64,000 nucleotides of DNA from Mucidula mucida (Eukaryota > Basidiomycota > Agaricomycetes > Agaricales > Physalacriaceae): positions 30,266 to 94,265 of the forward strand of contig JADNYV010000146.1 in assembly GCA_015501055.1 (NCBI GenBank), written 5' to 3'. How positions within the stretch are numbered: the stretch's first letter is position 1; each line of letters starts with the position of its first letter. The translations under genes and the position numbers were made by a program. Of the stretch, positions 11,013 through 21,425 are shown one piece after another. The notes below the pieces were generated by a model. That model saw only the letters and a program-made list of their open reading frames with translations, was not told the DNA's origin and ran no database searches.

Positions 11013-14000
11013 ACGCGGAGAGGGTACAATTCCCATCCAACCTCTCATCTTTTCGAACACCGTGGTTGGCAGCGCCTTTGTGAAAGCATCCGCAACATTG
11101 TCCTTGGTGGGTACATCAACGAAGTGGACAATGCCTCGTTCGCTGCACTCTCGGCTGTAGTGATGTTGGACTTCGATGTGCTTGACTCTTTGGTGGAACG
11201 ACGGGTCTTCGGTGAGGATTCTGGCGCCGCGGTTATCGATGAAGATGACAGTTGGATTCTTCTGTTCCTGGTTCAGGCCTTGTAGAAGGTTTCGGATCCA
11301 GACTGCCTCTTTTGTTGCCGGCGCCGCTGCCATATATTCTGCTTCTGTGGACGACGTCGCCGTTGTAGCTTGCTTTTTCGACATCCATGAAACAAGGCCC
11401 GATCCCAGGGAGAAGCAGTAGCCGGAGACTGATCGTCGCGTATCCGGGCAGTTAGCGTAATCGGAGTCGGTAAATCCGGTGAGTCGCGCTACGTTTTCTC
11501 CACCCAGTTCCAGCTCGAAGTCTCGTGTACCTTTTAGGTACTTGACAACGTGCAGCGCCGCTTTCCAGTGCGTTTCTCCGTGTCCGCTGTTGAAACGACT
11601 GAGCGTGCTTACAGCATGCATGATATCGGGACGAGTGGATATTGCTAGGTACATGAGGACACCCACAAGCTGGCGGTATGGCTGCTTTGCGGCTTGACGT
11701 CCCTCCTCCTCAGATTGTGGGAGGTCTCGTTTGGTGAGTCGTGTATTAGGTGGAAGAGGTGTTTTGGTTGGGTTCGCGTCGGCGCAGTTGAACTCTCTGA
11801 TGATGCGATCGATAAGCGCCTTCTGTGAGAGATAGACCTTCTTCTTCTCTCTGTCGCGACGGACGGCCCACCCAATAACGAAGTTCGCGTCGGCTCTGGA
11901 TATCTGCCATTTTGACTGTAGCTCCTCTTCAAATCGGACTTCCTCCTCCGCACTGCTTGCGGCTACGGTGAAGTCGTCGACATGGACAGCTGCAAATATG
12001 GTACCGGACTCGCGTTTCCGATAGTAGATGCAGTGCTCGACGCTAAGCTGAGTGAATCCTAGTTCCTTCATTGTTGCGTCCATTGTCTTGTTCCAAATTC
12101 GCCCGCCTTGCTTCATGCCATACAATCCCTTCTTCAGTTGCCATACCCAGTCCTCCTTTCCAGCTTCCTCGAAACCCTTTGGTTGTTCCATCCAGGTGGT
12201 TTCGTCGAGGTCGCCGTATAGGTACGCCGTCTTCACATCGAGTTGTGTGAGTTCGTAATCGAGAGCACCGGCTAGGTGGAAAAGGACGCGTAGGGACTCT
12301 GCACGAGCTGTTGGTGAGGTTGTCTTTGTGTAGTCCTTCCCATATATCATTTCGAACCCACGCAGAACATACCTCGCCTTGTACCTTGACACATTGCCAA
12401 GTGCGTCGCGTTTTGTTCTGAAGACAAACTTGCCCCGCATCACTTTGCGGCCTTTTGGGACAGTGGATCGTGGAACAAGATCATAGACACCCATGTCTTG
12501 GATGGATTTGAGCTCCTCCTGAATCGCGGCATGCCACTCTGCAGATTGGTCGCTCTCCAGCGCTTCTTTCGTTGACTTGGGCTCTTCTGGGAATTCGAGA
12601 TTGATATTTTCATCTTCAGTTAACGTGGCGAGGACGATCCCGTCAATCAGTGCGTGAACATCGTCTTCGTTTGGGATGTGTTCTTGACGTGCGCGTTTTC
12701 TTGCTTCTCGATCAGCGCGGAGCCTGTTCCCCGCGTCAGTAGACTCCCTGACTGCCTTCCTGATACGTTCTTCGAGTCCTGCTTGCTTCTCTCTTTGACT
12801 CCTGCGGGGTATTCGGACATCTGGATCGGGATCGGAAACATTGCCGCCGTCTTCTCCTAGATTGTCTTCGTCTTCCTCGCCATCGCTGCTGTCATCATCT
12901 TCGTCTTCATCATCACTCTCTTCAATCAGTACGGGCATCTTGTCCTCGTCATCATCATCATCATCGGCATTGACTATGCGTCCGGGCTGTAGTGGCGTTG
13001 CGTGTTTCTGGTGCGACTCGATAAACTCGACGTGGTATGACGTGACTACACGATGTGTCTGTCGATGGTAGCAGATGTAAGCTTTTGAGTTGGACGAATA
13101 CCCAATTAGCTGACACTCGAGTGAACGGTCATAGATCTTGGGGTTGTGCTTGTTCTGGATCAGAACGAATGCCTTGCACCCTATCTCGCGGAGATGCGCC
13201 AGGTTTGGTTTGACGCCGTACCATGCTTCATATGGAGTCATTTTGTTCTGGTACGTCGTCGGACGTCTCTGCGCCACATAACCCGCGGTCTCCACAAAAT
13301 AGTCCCATAGATATGCCGGTGCTTTGCACTCTGCCATCATTGCTCTTCCCAGTTCGAATACTGTGCGGTGACGGCGTTCAGCAATACCGTTGTGCGCGGA
13401 AGTGTATGGTGCGGTGACTTGCAGTTTTGTGCCGGTTTTTGCTAACCAGTCGCGCATTTGGTCGCTTTTTAGTTCGCCTCCGTCGGTTCTGTATATGCCG
13501 ACCTCTTCATTGCACTCGAGCTTCCTCTCCTTCTCCCATCTTTGAAGTTCAGAGAACGCCTGGTCTTTCGTTCGCAACGGTATGCACCACGTCATGTCTG
13601 TATATTCATCGACTAGTTCCATTGAATAACGATTGTGTCGCTTGGATTCTACCGCCTCCGGCCCCGTAAGATCAACACATACGACTCCCAGCTTTCGCTT
13701 TGACCGCTCATTCTCCCTTGTTTTGGCCACGGGCGTGCGTGTCTGCTTTCCAAGAATGCAAGATTCGCATGAGGGTGGGTTTTCGGAGAAGTCGACTGGC
13801 ATACCTTTTGCCATAGCGCGTTGGGCCATCTTCTTGATTGTGGAGATGCCGATATGGCCGAGGCGTCCATGCCAGGTGCGAAGGTTAGCCGTGTTTGTGT
13901 TGGCATTGGCTGCGGCGGCAATGGGATTGGAAGTGGGTGCTGTCTTGGTGACAGTGTGCTTGACACGGGGAAGTATTGCGCCGTTTAGAGTGTACAGCTT

Positions 14001-15509
14001 CTTGCTGTGGCGAGTTCCCGTCGCGACGACTGCTTTGCTGGTCTTGCTCCTAATACAGAATCCAGCATCGTCGAAGTCGGCGGTATAGCCGTTGTCGCAG
14101 ATCTTGCCAATGGACATGAGTCGGATTGTCGCCTGAGGAACGTATAAGACATCGCGGAGGATGAGAGTGGCACCTTTCGCCTGGCGGATGTGGATGTCTC
14201 CGATGCCCCTTGCCTCGATGTAGTTTCCTCCGACGCCCCAGATTTTCTGTGGTGGGATGGCATGTAGAGTGTGAAAATCTTCGCGTACTGGCGAGACGTG
14301 TACCGTCGCTCCTGAGTCCCCGGCAAAAGGTCCACAGTCTGCAATATTGAGTACGGTGTACTGATTCGTCTGAAGGGCGACGGGTGTACTAGCATCGTCG
14401 ACGGTGTAGCCCGGTTTCAGATGGTGCTTCCAATCAATGGACACTCTGGCGACGTCGGCGAGCATAGAAAACTCGGACGACTCAGAGCCACGACGTGCGT
14501 GTTGGGCGGCGTATATCTCCTCGAGCTCGGAGTTTGGTGTCACAAACGCGGTGGCGGCTGTTTGCTCCTCCTCGACCATGGTAAAGTAGACGGTTTTACC
14601 GGCGGAGTCTTTGAACGCGAACCGTGGCTTGTTTGGATCTGGCGGTTTGGGAGTTGACGTAGTTGTGTTGGCAGAGGAGGAAGGAGAGGGGGAGGGGGAG
14701 TTCTTCTCGCGTCGCGCAGCCCTCTTCTTCAACACCTCATCACGTTTGCCTTCCATGGCCCCGCCTCTTCCCCAGCATTCATCCGTTCTGTGACGACCTC
14801 CACATGTCTCACATAGACCGTTCTGCCCATGAGTGTGGCCCTTGCCTTTGCTGTGCGACTTCTGTGTCAGCGCCGCATTCGCTTTCTCCTCTTCCGCCTC
14901 CTTCTTTAGCTCGTCCTTCAGACGCAGGGTCTCCTTCTCGAGTGACGCGACGATATCGGCGGCAGTGGACTTGTCGTTGTCTTCGTGCTTCTCGCGGACG
15001 TGTTTGAGATCCGAACACAGGGCGCGAAGTAGGACGACGCGCGCCAGCGTTTCCGCATCAAGAGTGCCGATCTCGAAGATCTGCTTGCAGATGTCACGGA
15101 CTCTATTCGCGGTGGTGACCATGTCTTCGTCGCGGTAGATGTTGGCGGATAGGGCGTCGTCTAAGAGGGAGGGCTGAGTTGACGATTTCTGTCTGTGGCG
15201 TTTTTCGAGCTCCTTCCAGATCTCGTTCGCGGTTGTGCACTTGCAGTTGTCGCGCAGGTAGTCTCTCTCCGAGGCAGCAATGTTCATGCGAATCATCGCT
15301 TGCGCAATACTGTCATTCTTGGTCCAGATCGCGAGATTGGCTGCATCGGACGCGTCGGGCTTCGATACGTCGCCGGTGACATACTCTTTGCTGCCGGCGA
15401 TGAGGAACGCGTCGAGGGCGCTTTCGTTCCATCGGACGTAGTTCTTCTTGTTGAGGTCGAGGGCTTCTAGACCCGTTATCGTTTTAGCTTTGATAGCCTC
15501 GAGTGGCAT
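11010..15509 (-). CDS. Copia Gag-Pol polyprotein, intact, 1,499 aa
   Basis: One uninterrupted frame, beginning at the first ATG after the leader. Domains in order: a Gag-type N-terminus (residues about 20-190); a CCHC-like knuckle near 232 (CETCGGRHRTDEC, spacing C-x2-C-x3-H-x4-C, one short of canonical); aspartic protease near 396 (GDSGATVHVS); integrase HHCC region from about 543 (WHGRLGHIG ... CESC); and the integrase core with DLTGP, RTDGGE and the downstream glutamate in NGIAERRHRT. Reverse transcriptase spans about 1010-1200 with QLDVKTAYLYGDL and HVDDF, and RNase H lies near 1350-1430 (TDSDYANCPDTRRS, SSTEAEYMA, DNRGA). All catalytic residues I can check are present. Gag and Pol are in one frame with no frameshift, as in many Copia elements. 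Confidence 0.97.
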   Translation of the reverse strand: MPLEAIKAKTITGLEALDLNKKNYVRWNESALDAFLIAGSKEYVTGDVSKPDASDAANLAIWTKNDSIAQAMIRMNIAASERDYLRDNCKCTTANEIWKELEKRHRQKSSTQPSLLDDALSANIYRDEDMVTTANRVRDICKQIFEIGTLDAETLARVVLLRALCSDLKHVREKHEDNDKSTAADIVASLEKETLRLKDELKKEAEEEKANAALTQKSHSKGKGHTHGQNGLCETCGGRHRTDECWGRGGAMEGKRDEVLKKRAARREKNSPSPSPSSSANTTTSTPKPPDPNKPRFAFKDSAGKTVYFTMVEEEQTAATAFVTPNSELEEIYAAQHARRGSESSEFSMLADVARVSIDWKHHLKPGYTVDDASTPVALQTNQYTVLNIADCGPFAGDSGATVHVSPVREDFHTLHAIPPQKIWGVGGNYIEARGIGDIHIRQAKGATLILRDVLYVPQATIRLMSIGKICDNGYTADFDDAGFCIRSKTSKAVVATGTRHSKKLYTLNGAILPRVKHTVTKTAPTSNPIAAAANANTNTANLRTWHGRLGHIGISTIKKMAQRAMAKGMPVDFSENPPSCESCILGKQTRTPVAKTRENERSKRKLGVVCVDLTGPEAVESKRHNRYSMELVDEYTDMTWCIPLRTKDQAFSELQRWEKERKLECNEEVGIYRTDGGELKSDQMRDWLAKTGTKLQVTAPYTSAHNGIAERRHRTVFELGRAMMAECKAPAYLWDYFVETAGYVAQRRPTTYQNKMTPYEAWYGVKPNLAHLREIGCKAFVLIQNKHNPKIYDRSLECQLIGYSSNSKAYICYHRQTHRVVTSYHVEFIESHQKHATPLQPGRIVNADDDDDDEDKMPVLIEESDDEDEDDDSSDGEEDEDNLGEDGGNVSDPDPDVRIPRRSQREKQAGLEERIRKAVRESTDAGNRLRADREARKRARQEHIPNEDDVHALIDGIVLATLTEDENINLEFPEEPKSTKEALESDQSAEWHAAIQEELKSIQDMGVYDLVPRSTVPKGRKVMRGKFVFRTKRDALGNVSRYKARYVLRGFEMIYGKDYTKTTSPTARAESLRVLFHLAGALDYELTQLDVKTAYLYGDLDETTWMEQPKGFEEAGKEDWVWQLKKGLYGMKQGGRIWNKTMDATMKELGFTQLSVEHCIYYRKRESGTIFAAVHVDDFTVAASSAEEEVRFEEELQSKWQISRADANFVIGWAVRRDREKKKVYLSQKALIDRIIREFNCADANPTKTPLPPNTRLTKRDLPQSEEEGRQAAKQPYRQLVGVLMYLAISTRPDIMHAVSTLSRFNSGHGETHWKAALHVVKYLKGTRDFELELGGENVARLTGFTDSDYANCPDTRRSVSGYCFSLGSGLVSWMSKKQATTATSSTEAEYMAAAPATKEAVWIRNLLQGLNQEQKNPTVIFIDNRGARILTEDPSFHQRVKHIEVQHHYSRECSERGIVHFVDVPTKDNVADAFTKALPTTVFEKMRGWMGIVPSPR

Positions 15510-15636
15510 GGTGGTGATAGAGAGGGATGTGAAAGAAGAAATAAGGTTTCTGGTGTCCGGCGCGCTCTGCGTGCACTGGGACGGCTAGTTCCTAACTGTA
15601 GAGTCGCTTCGTAGAGTCGATCCTTCAGCAGTATAA

Positions 15637-15646
15637 GCCCATAACC
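15637..15646 (-). other. Primer-binding site of the Copia element
   Basis: Directly inside the 5' LTR the element reads GGTTATGGGC. This is complementary to the anticodon-arm core of eukaryotic initiator tRNA-Met (GCCCAUAACC), not to a tRNA 3' end. Known: Drosophila copia primes from an internal half-fragment of initiator tRNA-Met with the same sequence. The assignment here is by that match. Confidence 0.7.
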
Positions 15647-15911
15647 TGTTAGGAACTAGGCAGGGTGTAAGTATCAATGTATTCTCAGTACGTCGTAGCT
15701 GTACTCTACCTAGGCAGGGTGTAAGTATCAATGTATTCTACAATGTATAGTCAGCCTAGGTCCAATGTGATTCGCAGCGAGTGGCTTACCTCAGTACGTC
15801 GTAGCTGTACTGAGGAAAGCCCAACACGCGCATGTTCCTTTCATCTCGTCGCGTCGATATCTCCGCTATCTCCGTTCCTCCGAAATCTCCGTGTTGCTCT
15901 TCACCACGACA
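15647..15911 (-). repeat. 5' LTR of the Copia element
   Basis: 265 bp and identical to the other LTR. Because both LTRs are copied from one template at insertion, the absence of differences indicates a very recent insertion. It should carry the promoter for Gag-Pol transcription leftward. Confidence 0.96.
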
Positions 15912-16631
15912 CCCTCGATGTCAGGGGGGTCGCCCAGATCTGAAAGACTCCATTGGGTTGGAGAAGGTGAGAGTGGTACACGAATGGGAAAGTCGTCGGA
16001 CATGATTGTTGAAGGATGAGGATGAGGAGATCAGGTGATATAACAAAAGAGGTTTTAAATATTGGGCAATGGGCCACTTACTGGGGGTAGAACAATCCAC
16101 GTTGAAGGGTCTTTGACTGCGACACAATCACGAGACCGTTTCGTGAACGCGAGCGTCAGCAATGCATCCTACGGTCTACGTAGGCACGGTCCTCAATATT
16201 CCTCCAGCTAGTTCGAGCAACTAAGTACTGCATGAACAGTAAGCACTATGACTTTTCGGTGCATACTATGCTCATTCTCTCATGAGTAGGACCCCATCTG
16301 AGGCTTAGAATAACGCATCTGCACCGCTTGCAATCGGCAGCTTGGTTCGAGCTATTCAAGTTAATAATTCAACTCTCAGGATTCAACTAAGACGCGATTG
16401 AACCGAGGCACCCCACGGTGACAAGTCAGTTCATAACTCACGCTACTTATGCATTCTGAATCTCAATGAGTAGGCCGTTTCGCGAAAAGATAAATTATTC
16501 ACAAACCTTTTAAGGTTTGTTTCTGTTGTAGGTCGGAAAATTGAGACGCGATCGGACCGAGGCACGTGCTCGGAGTATTGCCCCCGCGTAATGGCTGTTA
16601 AACATCTTGCTTTCACACTACCACCAGGCCC

Positions 16632-19623
16632 ATGTCAATTCACGAAATATCCAACGACGGTCAAGACCTGCCTGCAAGTTGGTCACCTACCGGCTTCGCT
16701 GATACGGGAAACATGCCAATGCAGGCGGAAAACGCCCAGCCAGGTGCTGGCGCTGCACCCCAACCCGCACAGCCAACGAAAACGTTCTTTGGGCCGGCGC
16801 AGGACTCCCGAACGCAGGGCTTTCCGCGTCCTGTCTTCAACGATGACTACGTGGCGCGATTTCCAGAGGATCCGTACTGCCAGGAAACCGCGCCCAATGC
16901 GAGGATATGGCGGGTGTATGTTGAAGAAGCTGCCGCCTTTGACGAGAATATGGTTGGTCAGTCTCGCGATGGTCTGGATGTAATGCTTGTCTTCGTACGT
17001 ATTGTTCTGAAAGTTCATGTTTGAGGCTAATGACCCTACCAGGCTGGTCTCTTCTCTGCTGTTGTCACATCGTTCCTCGTACAGGTTTCGCAGAACCTCC
17101 AAGCCGATTTTTCGGAAATGTCCGCTCTCCTACTCCACGATCTTCTGATTGTTCAACTCTCCATGGTCAACGGCGCGACGGTGAACGTCACGACTCCGTC
17201 CGCCAACCCACTTCAGAGATTCAAAGCCGATGCCATCGACGTTTGGATCAACGGACTATGGGTTGTCAGTCTCGTCACCAGCCTAGTCGTTGCTCTCTCC
17301 GCTGTCCTGGTGAAGCAATGGTTGCACCGGTACATGACCTTTCCTTCTGGTACACCGGGACTTCGCAGCCACGTCCGCCAGTTTCGTTTCATGGGCCTCG
17401 AGAAGTGGCGCGTTCGTATCATCATTGGAATGCTCCCCATCGTCATGCACATTTCTCTCATGTTCTTCTTTGCCGGCCTCGCCCTTTTCTATGTCCCATT
17501 ACGGGCCTCGCTCGCATGGGCCGTTGGCACCATCACGGTCTTTGTCTGTCTGCTCTACCTCATTAGCAATACAATTCCTATCATCTTCCCCCAGTGTCCC
17601 TACCAAACACCACTCACCGACTTTATCCATCATCTTTATCAAGTCGTTACGTTCGGTATACAGTCTATTCGACATTATTGTTTTGTCGCATATCGTGACA
17701 TCCGCAAGCGGCTTGTTCTATCACGACAGCAGTCTTCCACGTTTGAGCCTGAGCCTGAGTCGGGGGCGGATGTGTTGCAGAGCATTGTAAAGTCGTTGAC
17801 CCAGCTAGAGTCTGACGCAGTCCAGGATGCGCATGATACTCTTTTCGTCGATGGTCTTGACTGGTTGTATCAGATGTCGTCGAACCCAACCGTTCATTCC
17901 CTTGTCTTACAGGGCATCAGTGGGCTTCCAGCTGAGTCGCGCTCTTATGCTCGGACGAAATGGAGTACTGCAACGGACATGCAGACTCGACGCCCAGCAA
18001 CAAGCTGAGGAAGTATCACAGATCGCTGTCGACTATCCTGACCAACTGTGGGTAGCGGAGCGCCTGTACCGCTCTTCTTTGTTCCTTCCGGTGGGCAATG
18101 TAGAGCTTCCACACAACATCAACATTCTCATTTTCGATTCGGATCCACGTATTCGAGCTGGTATCTTCATCGGCCTCGGGCGATCGTTTGACGATTATAA
18201 TGATTTCTTAATCCGCCATTCTGAGGTGCGGTTGCATCCTCTCATTTGGGAAGGAGTAATCGATCTTGTGCTTGATCAATATAGGCGTCATGCAGTCATT
18301 GATGATGATGGTGAAGGCCATGTTGAATTCATGTTGGCTCGATTCTTACCCCTGGTCATCCATCCATTATTCCTCACTAATTGCAGTGCGTTATTGATGA
18401 CGGGTACGCAAGTCGTCTGGACGCGTCTTCGAAATCAATTTTGGGACAGACTTCTCGAATTGTCCCTCTTGGCGCCTTACGATAGCCTGTCCGGCTTGCC
18501 CATCTCTCCATACCACAGAACAATGATTGCTGCAGGGAAGCTAGCTCTTTCTCATATTCAACAGTACCACGCCAAGGGCACAATGGTAGAGCCATGTCTT
18601 CTCGAACTTCTCGCAGACACTGCCATAAGACTCGGCCTAGATCACAAAACAAAGCCCCATTGGACAGTGAATTTTGACTTCTTGATCAGTGTTCAAAAGG
18701 AGTTTCGGGATGTCTCCTTCTCATCTTCAGAGCACGGCAACAGTCCCCTTCCCCACTGTCTACATCGCATTCGTAGGTATTACCTTCACTCCTGCTTCAT
18801 GCCTGGCTTCTCTTTTCCGTGCCTTGATTACCATTTGCACACCTGGCCGAGTTTCTATGACTATATGCAGTATGATTCTGATTTTACCTTTACTCGATCT
18901 GCCGACGTGGAAGGGCCCATGATCATCATGCGCCAGGCGTTGCAGGCCGACGAGCAAGCCTACAGGATCTTTATAGATGAAGACTGGATGGGAATCCTCT
19001 TTATGCAATGGGTGATATGCGGTAGCAAGGGTGAATACCTGAATGTTATCGGGGGCTATATCAACGGTCTCCGTACTCTAACTGCACTGTTGCTCTCAAA
19101 CCGTCGCAAATTCTGCGAATATCTCCACCAACCGCAACAGCTCACAATTGCTTGCATGCTCATAGTTGCGGTTGGCGGTGGACCAAACTTTTCTTGGCTT
19201 GAAGGACGTGTTGTCGAGCTAGCCAAGATCTGGCCAACTCATGCATCATGGCGTGACTGCCATACGGCACTTCACGACATCCTTACATGGGCGCAAACAC
19301 CGAACCCAGAGATATCTCTCTTCCCGTGGCCATCCTCCCTCCAGAGCCTCGACACCACAGAGGCATTCCGTAAATATCCCCTGGTAGAATGGACTGCACG
19401 CCGGTTTGCTGTGCCAGATATGCGAGAAAAACTGAAAATAGCCTTGGACGCGCTCCACGAAGTCTTGGAAAACGCTGAACATGTCAGTTCATTTTACACT
19501 TAGATGCGGAGGATGCAGCAGCACTTTACTGACGAATGATTTCTCGTGCAGGTCGACGGAGTCTTGATGCCCGATCTCGAGAATCTGAACGACCTGACAA
19601 AGCATCAGCTCTCGGGGACGTAG
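16632..19623 (+). pseudogene. DUF6535-domain membrane protein, right-arm copy, frameshifted
   Basis: Exons 16632-16994, 17043-19492 and 19552-19623 correspond to the intact left copy. Exon 1 encodes the same DUF6535 start with a few extra residues, and the membrane segments are near identical. At 17991-17996 this copy has CGCCCAGC where the left has CGCCAGC; the extra C shifts frame, and translation would stop at 18008 after about 438 residues. Downstream, the correct frame reopens and stays open to the last exon. There a missing base near 19590 (AACGACCTG against AACGCACCTG) changes the C-terminus. Either two independent assembly errors or a decaying duplicate. The truncated product would keep all four membrane helices. 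Confidence 0.8.
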
Positions 19624-19810
19624 CGTCAGACAGAGACGGATGCTCAGTACTAGTGTATGCGTCGTGGACCCTTGATATCAGGAGTACAGTACAGGACGAT
19701 CCCCACCACTCGGAGTACCTACAAAAATACCGCTAGTTGTCCAGTGATGCCGCCTTCGAGAGGTAACTATTGTACCATACAAGATTAGATATTCGCTGTA
19801 AGCCCTCGTC

Positions 19811-20381
19811 CTATCTTGCATTTTCCGCTATGCAGCCGCAAGTCCGTCCTTGAATGAGCCTCTTCAAAGTTTCTTCCGCATCGCAGGGCTTTTCCATGTT
19901 CTCCAGAGTGCGGTTCGCATCGGTATATGAATGCCGGCGTAGTAAATTGAGAGAATCAGTGAGAGGAGCCGGAAAGTTTACATCGCCGAAGATAGAGGAT
20001 AACATGGGTGCGATATGCTGCAAAACTCGGGGCCGAAGATCATTGAAAAGACAGCAGCAGAGTGGTCCGTTGCGGTCCATGTTAGTTTGTAGCAGAGCGC
20101 GCGCTAATCACTATCATCGACAACGTGAATATGGTTGGTTCATTGTTGACGAGGTACGCCCCTCGTGGACTATCGACGTGTTCGCTCCATTCCTTTCTTT
20201 CCTTGCGAGGCCACTGGTTGTATTTACGGCCTGGACCGTCAGAAATGCACATGGCAAGACAATACACCTCAGGCGCGGCGGCGTCACGGTGTCCTTCCGA
20301 CTCCTCTTCAAGGAAATCAAGGCATGCGAGGCGGTCGGATTGCAGAAAGTGAGAAACGTATTGTATGTATGTTGTTGACAA
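19811..20381 (-). CDS. Hypothetical gene of the inverted repeat, right copy
   Basis: An open frame from 20381 (starting MSTTYIQYVSHFLQSDR) and a second at 20080-19811 (segment VNFPAPLTDSLNLLRRHSY) are probably two exons. The intron would lie near 20010-20110, with a CTAAC branch site and a TTTTGCAG acceptor. The first part is acidic (FLEEESEGH) and then carries SDGPGRKYNQWPRKERKEW. The second is basic. No domain is recognised. The left arm has the 3' part in better frame and the 5' part in worse frame, so the two copies complement each other's damage. Confidence 0.35.
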
Positions 20382-21197
20382 CCATACCGAGGTACTGCGA
20401 GACGTACGTCAAAGTGTGGCGTCGACGCGTAAGCACCGCAATATCCGGGAGGGCGAGTCAGCTCGGGAGCCCCACTGCACGATCAGTTTGTTGCACGGCG
20501 TTGGGACAACAAGTCAGTCCTCATTTAGGAACAAAGAGCTAACATAGTCGGTACACTTTGTCAACTGAACGACCCGAAACGTCAAACGGTCAAAGTGTCT
20601 GCTCACAGATAACTCGAACCACCTTTGACCATTGTAGGGGAAGAAACCAGTAGTGAAACCGATAGCGTTGACAGAGTCGGTGATAGCGACTAGATAGCGA
20701 AGGCCACTGAACCGTAGAAGCGCATATTGAGTCTGAAGAAGGTATGAGGATTTCGCCCCTGCCATTTCCTGCGTGTTTCTTAGCCGGTCATCTCTAGGTT
20801 TGGACAAAGCTCGTAGCCATCAACGGCACATTCGCAATCATAGGCGACGGCCAGTACGAGATGATCTGCATGCGGCACCGACATCTGCAGACGCTTTTTA
20901 CATCGCCATGCCATGATGTCTCAAGGGACCCATTTGATCGAACACTACCTTCGCAAATGAGAGTTCGCATTGGTCTGAATATTGTTGCGACTCTGGATGT
21001 GGTTTGGCAAGCTCAATTGTGGCGTAATGCCGCTCAACTTAGTATCAAACTGCCAACTCATGTACGTGTTCGATGCTCCAATATGCATCGTATGACTGAC
21101 ACCCGATATCAGGCCTTATCCAGACACCTTACCACCTTCGTGACGGTAAAAAATACGCGTCATATACCACTGATGACACCTAACAACTAATACTCAC
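20382..21197. other. Duplicated stretch of the right arm without an assignable gene
   Basis: Mirror of 2521-3300. The longest frame (20861-21190 plus, containing DPFDRTLPSQMRVRIGLNIV) is preserved at protein level in the left arm with few changes. Conservation is equally strong outside frames, so this does not prove coding. Confidence 0.35.
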
Positions 21198-21338
21198 CAT
21201 GTAGGCTGAATATTTGGCTCCCGTATCATAGTTAGGAGGGATCGCAGGACCAGCCAGTTCAAATGCGGGAGGAGGATCCAACCAAGGGGAGGATTGTGGG
21301 TGTTTGTGCGACGAGGAGGGAGGTTGTGTGAAGGACAT
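21198..21338 (-). CDS. First exon of an unrecognised gene, present only in the right arm
   Basis: ATG at 21338 opens a 47-codon proline-rich exon (begins MSFTQPPSSSHKHPQSS, ends YSAYM) followed by a consensus GTGAGT donor. Only 87 bp separate it from the divergent start at 21426. The continuation is unclear; a short second exon (WYMTRIFYRHEG) is possible. In the left arm a 238-bp deletion removes this exon, which explains why nothing starts there. Confidence 0.4.
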
Positions 21339-21425
21339 GATGTTCTAGCCATTATTGAAGAGATTTCGTCCTTTAAAAGCTTTACCGTCCTCTAGCCCCT
21401 TGTTCTTCGTATACAAGGCGCATCC

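Larger units (their letters stand above)
10738..15911 (-). mobile_element. Complete Ty1/Copia LTR retrotransposon, 5,174 bp
   Basis: Two LTRs of 265 bp, 10738-11002 and 15647-15911, are identical over their whole length as far as I can read. They start TG and end CA in element orientation (TGTCGTGG ... CCTAACA). The insertion is flanked by a 5-bp target duplication, CCCTC (10733-10737 and 15912-15916). One long Gag-Pol frame fills the interior, with a primer-binding site beside the 5' LTR and a purine tract beside the 3' LTR. Domain order protease, integrase, reverse transcriptase, RNase H is that of Ty1/Copia. All features required for transposition appear present. Confidence 0.97.
10234..16003 (-). 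pseudogene. Small coiled-coil protein gene interrupted by a Copia retrotransposon
   Basis: The 5' piece starts at ATG 16003 (MSDDFPIRVPLSP) and runs 92 nt to the element at 15911. The 3' piece resumes at 10732 and runs to the stop at 10234. If the element and one copy of the CCCTC target duplication are ignored, the frame is continuous across the junction (ending ...DIEG, resuming WLSEEDV), with one probable 40-bp intron (about 10654-10693). The encoded protein has a long charged coiled coil (ATWEREIAALTAYAESFEKK and after) and a basic tail (MKRAREVDAEESSDEKKPK). I do not recognise a family; a leucine-zipper-like regulator is possible but there is no convincing basic region. As assembled, the reading frame enters the LTR after 30 codons, so this allele should be null unless the element is spliced out. 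Confidence 0.7.

Noticed and set aside
12841..13071. Serine-rich plus-strand frame within the retrotransposon
   Set aside because: Mirror of an acidic Asp/Glu-rich linker in Gag-Pol; no independent support.
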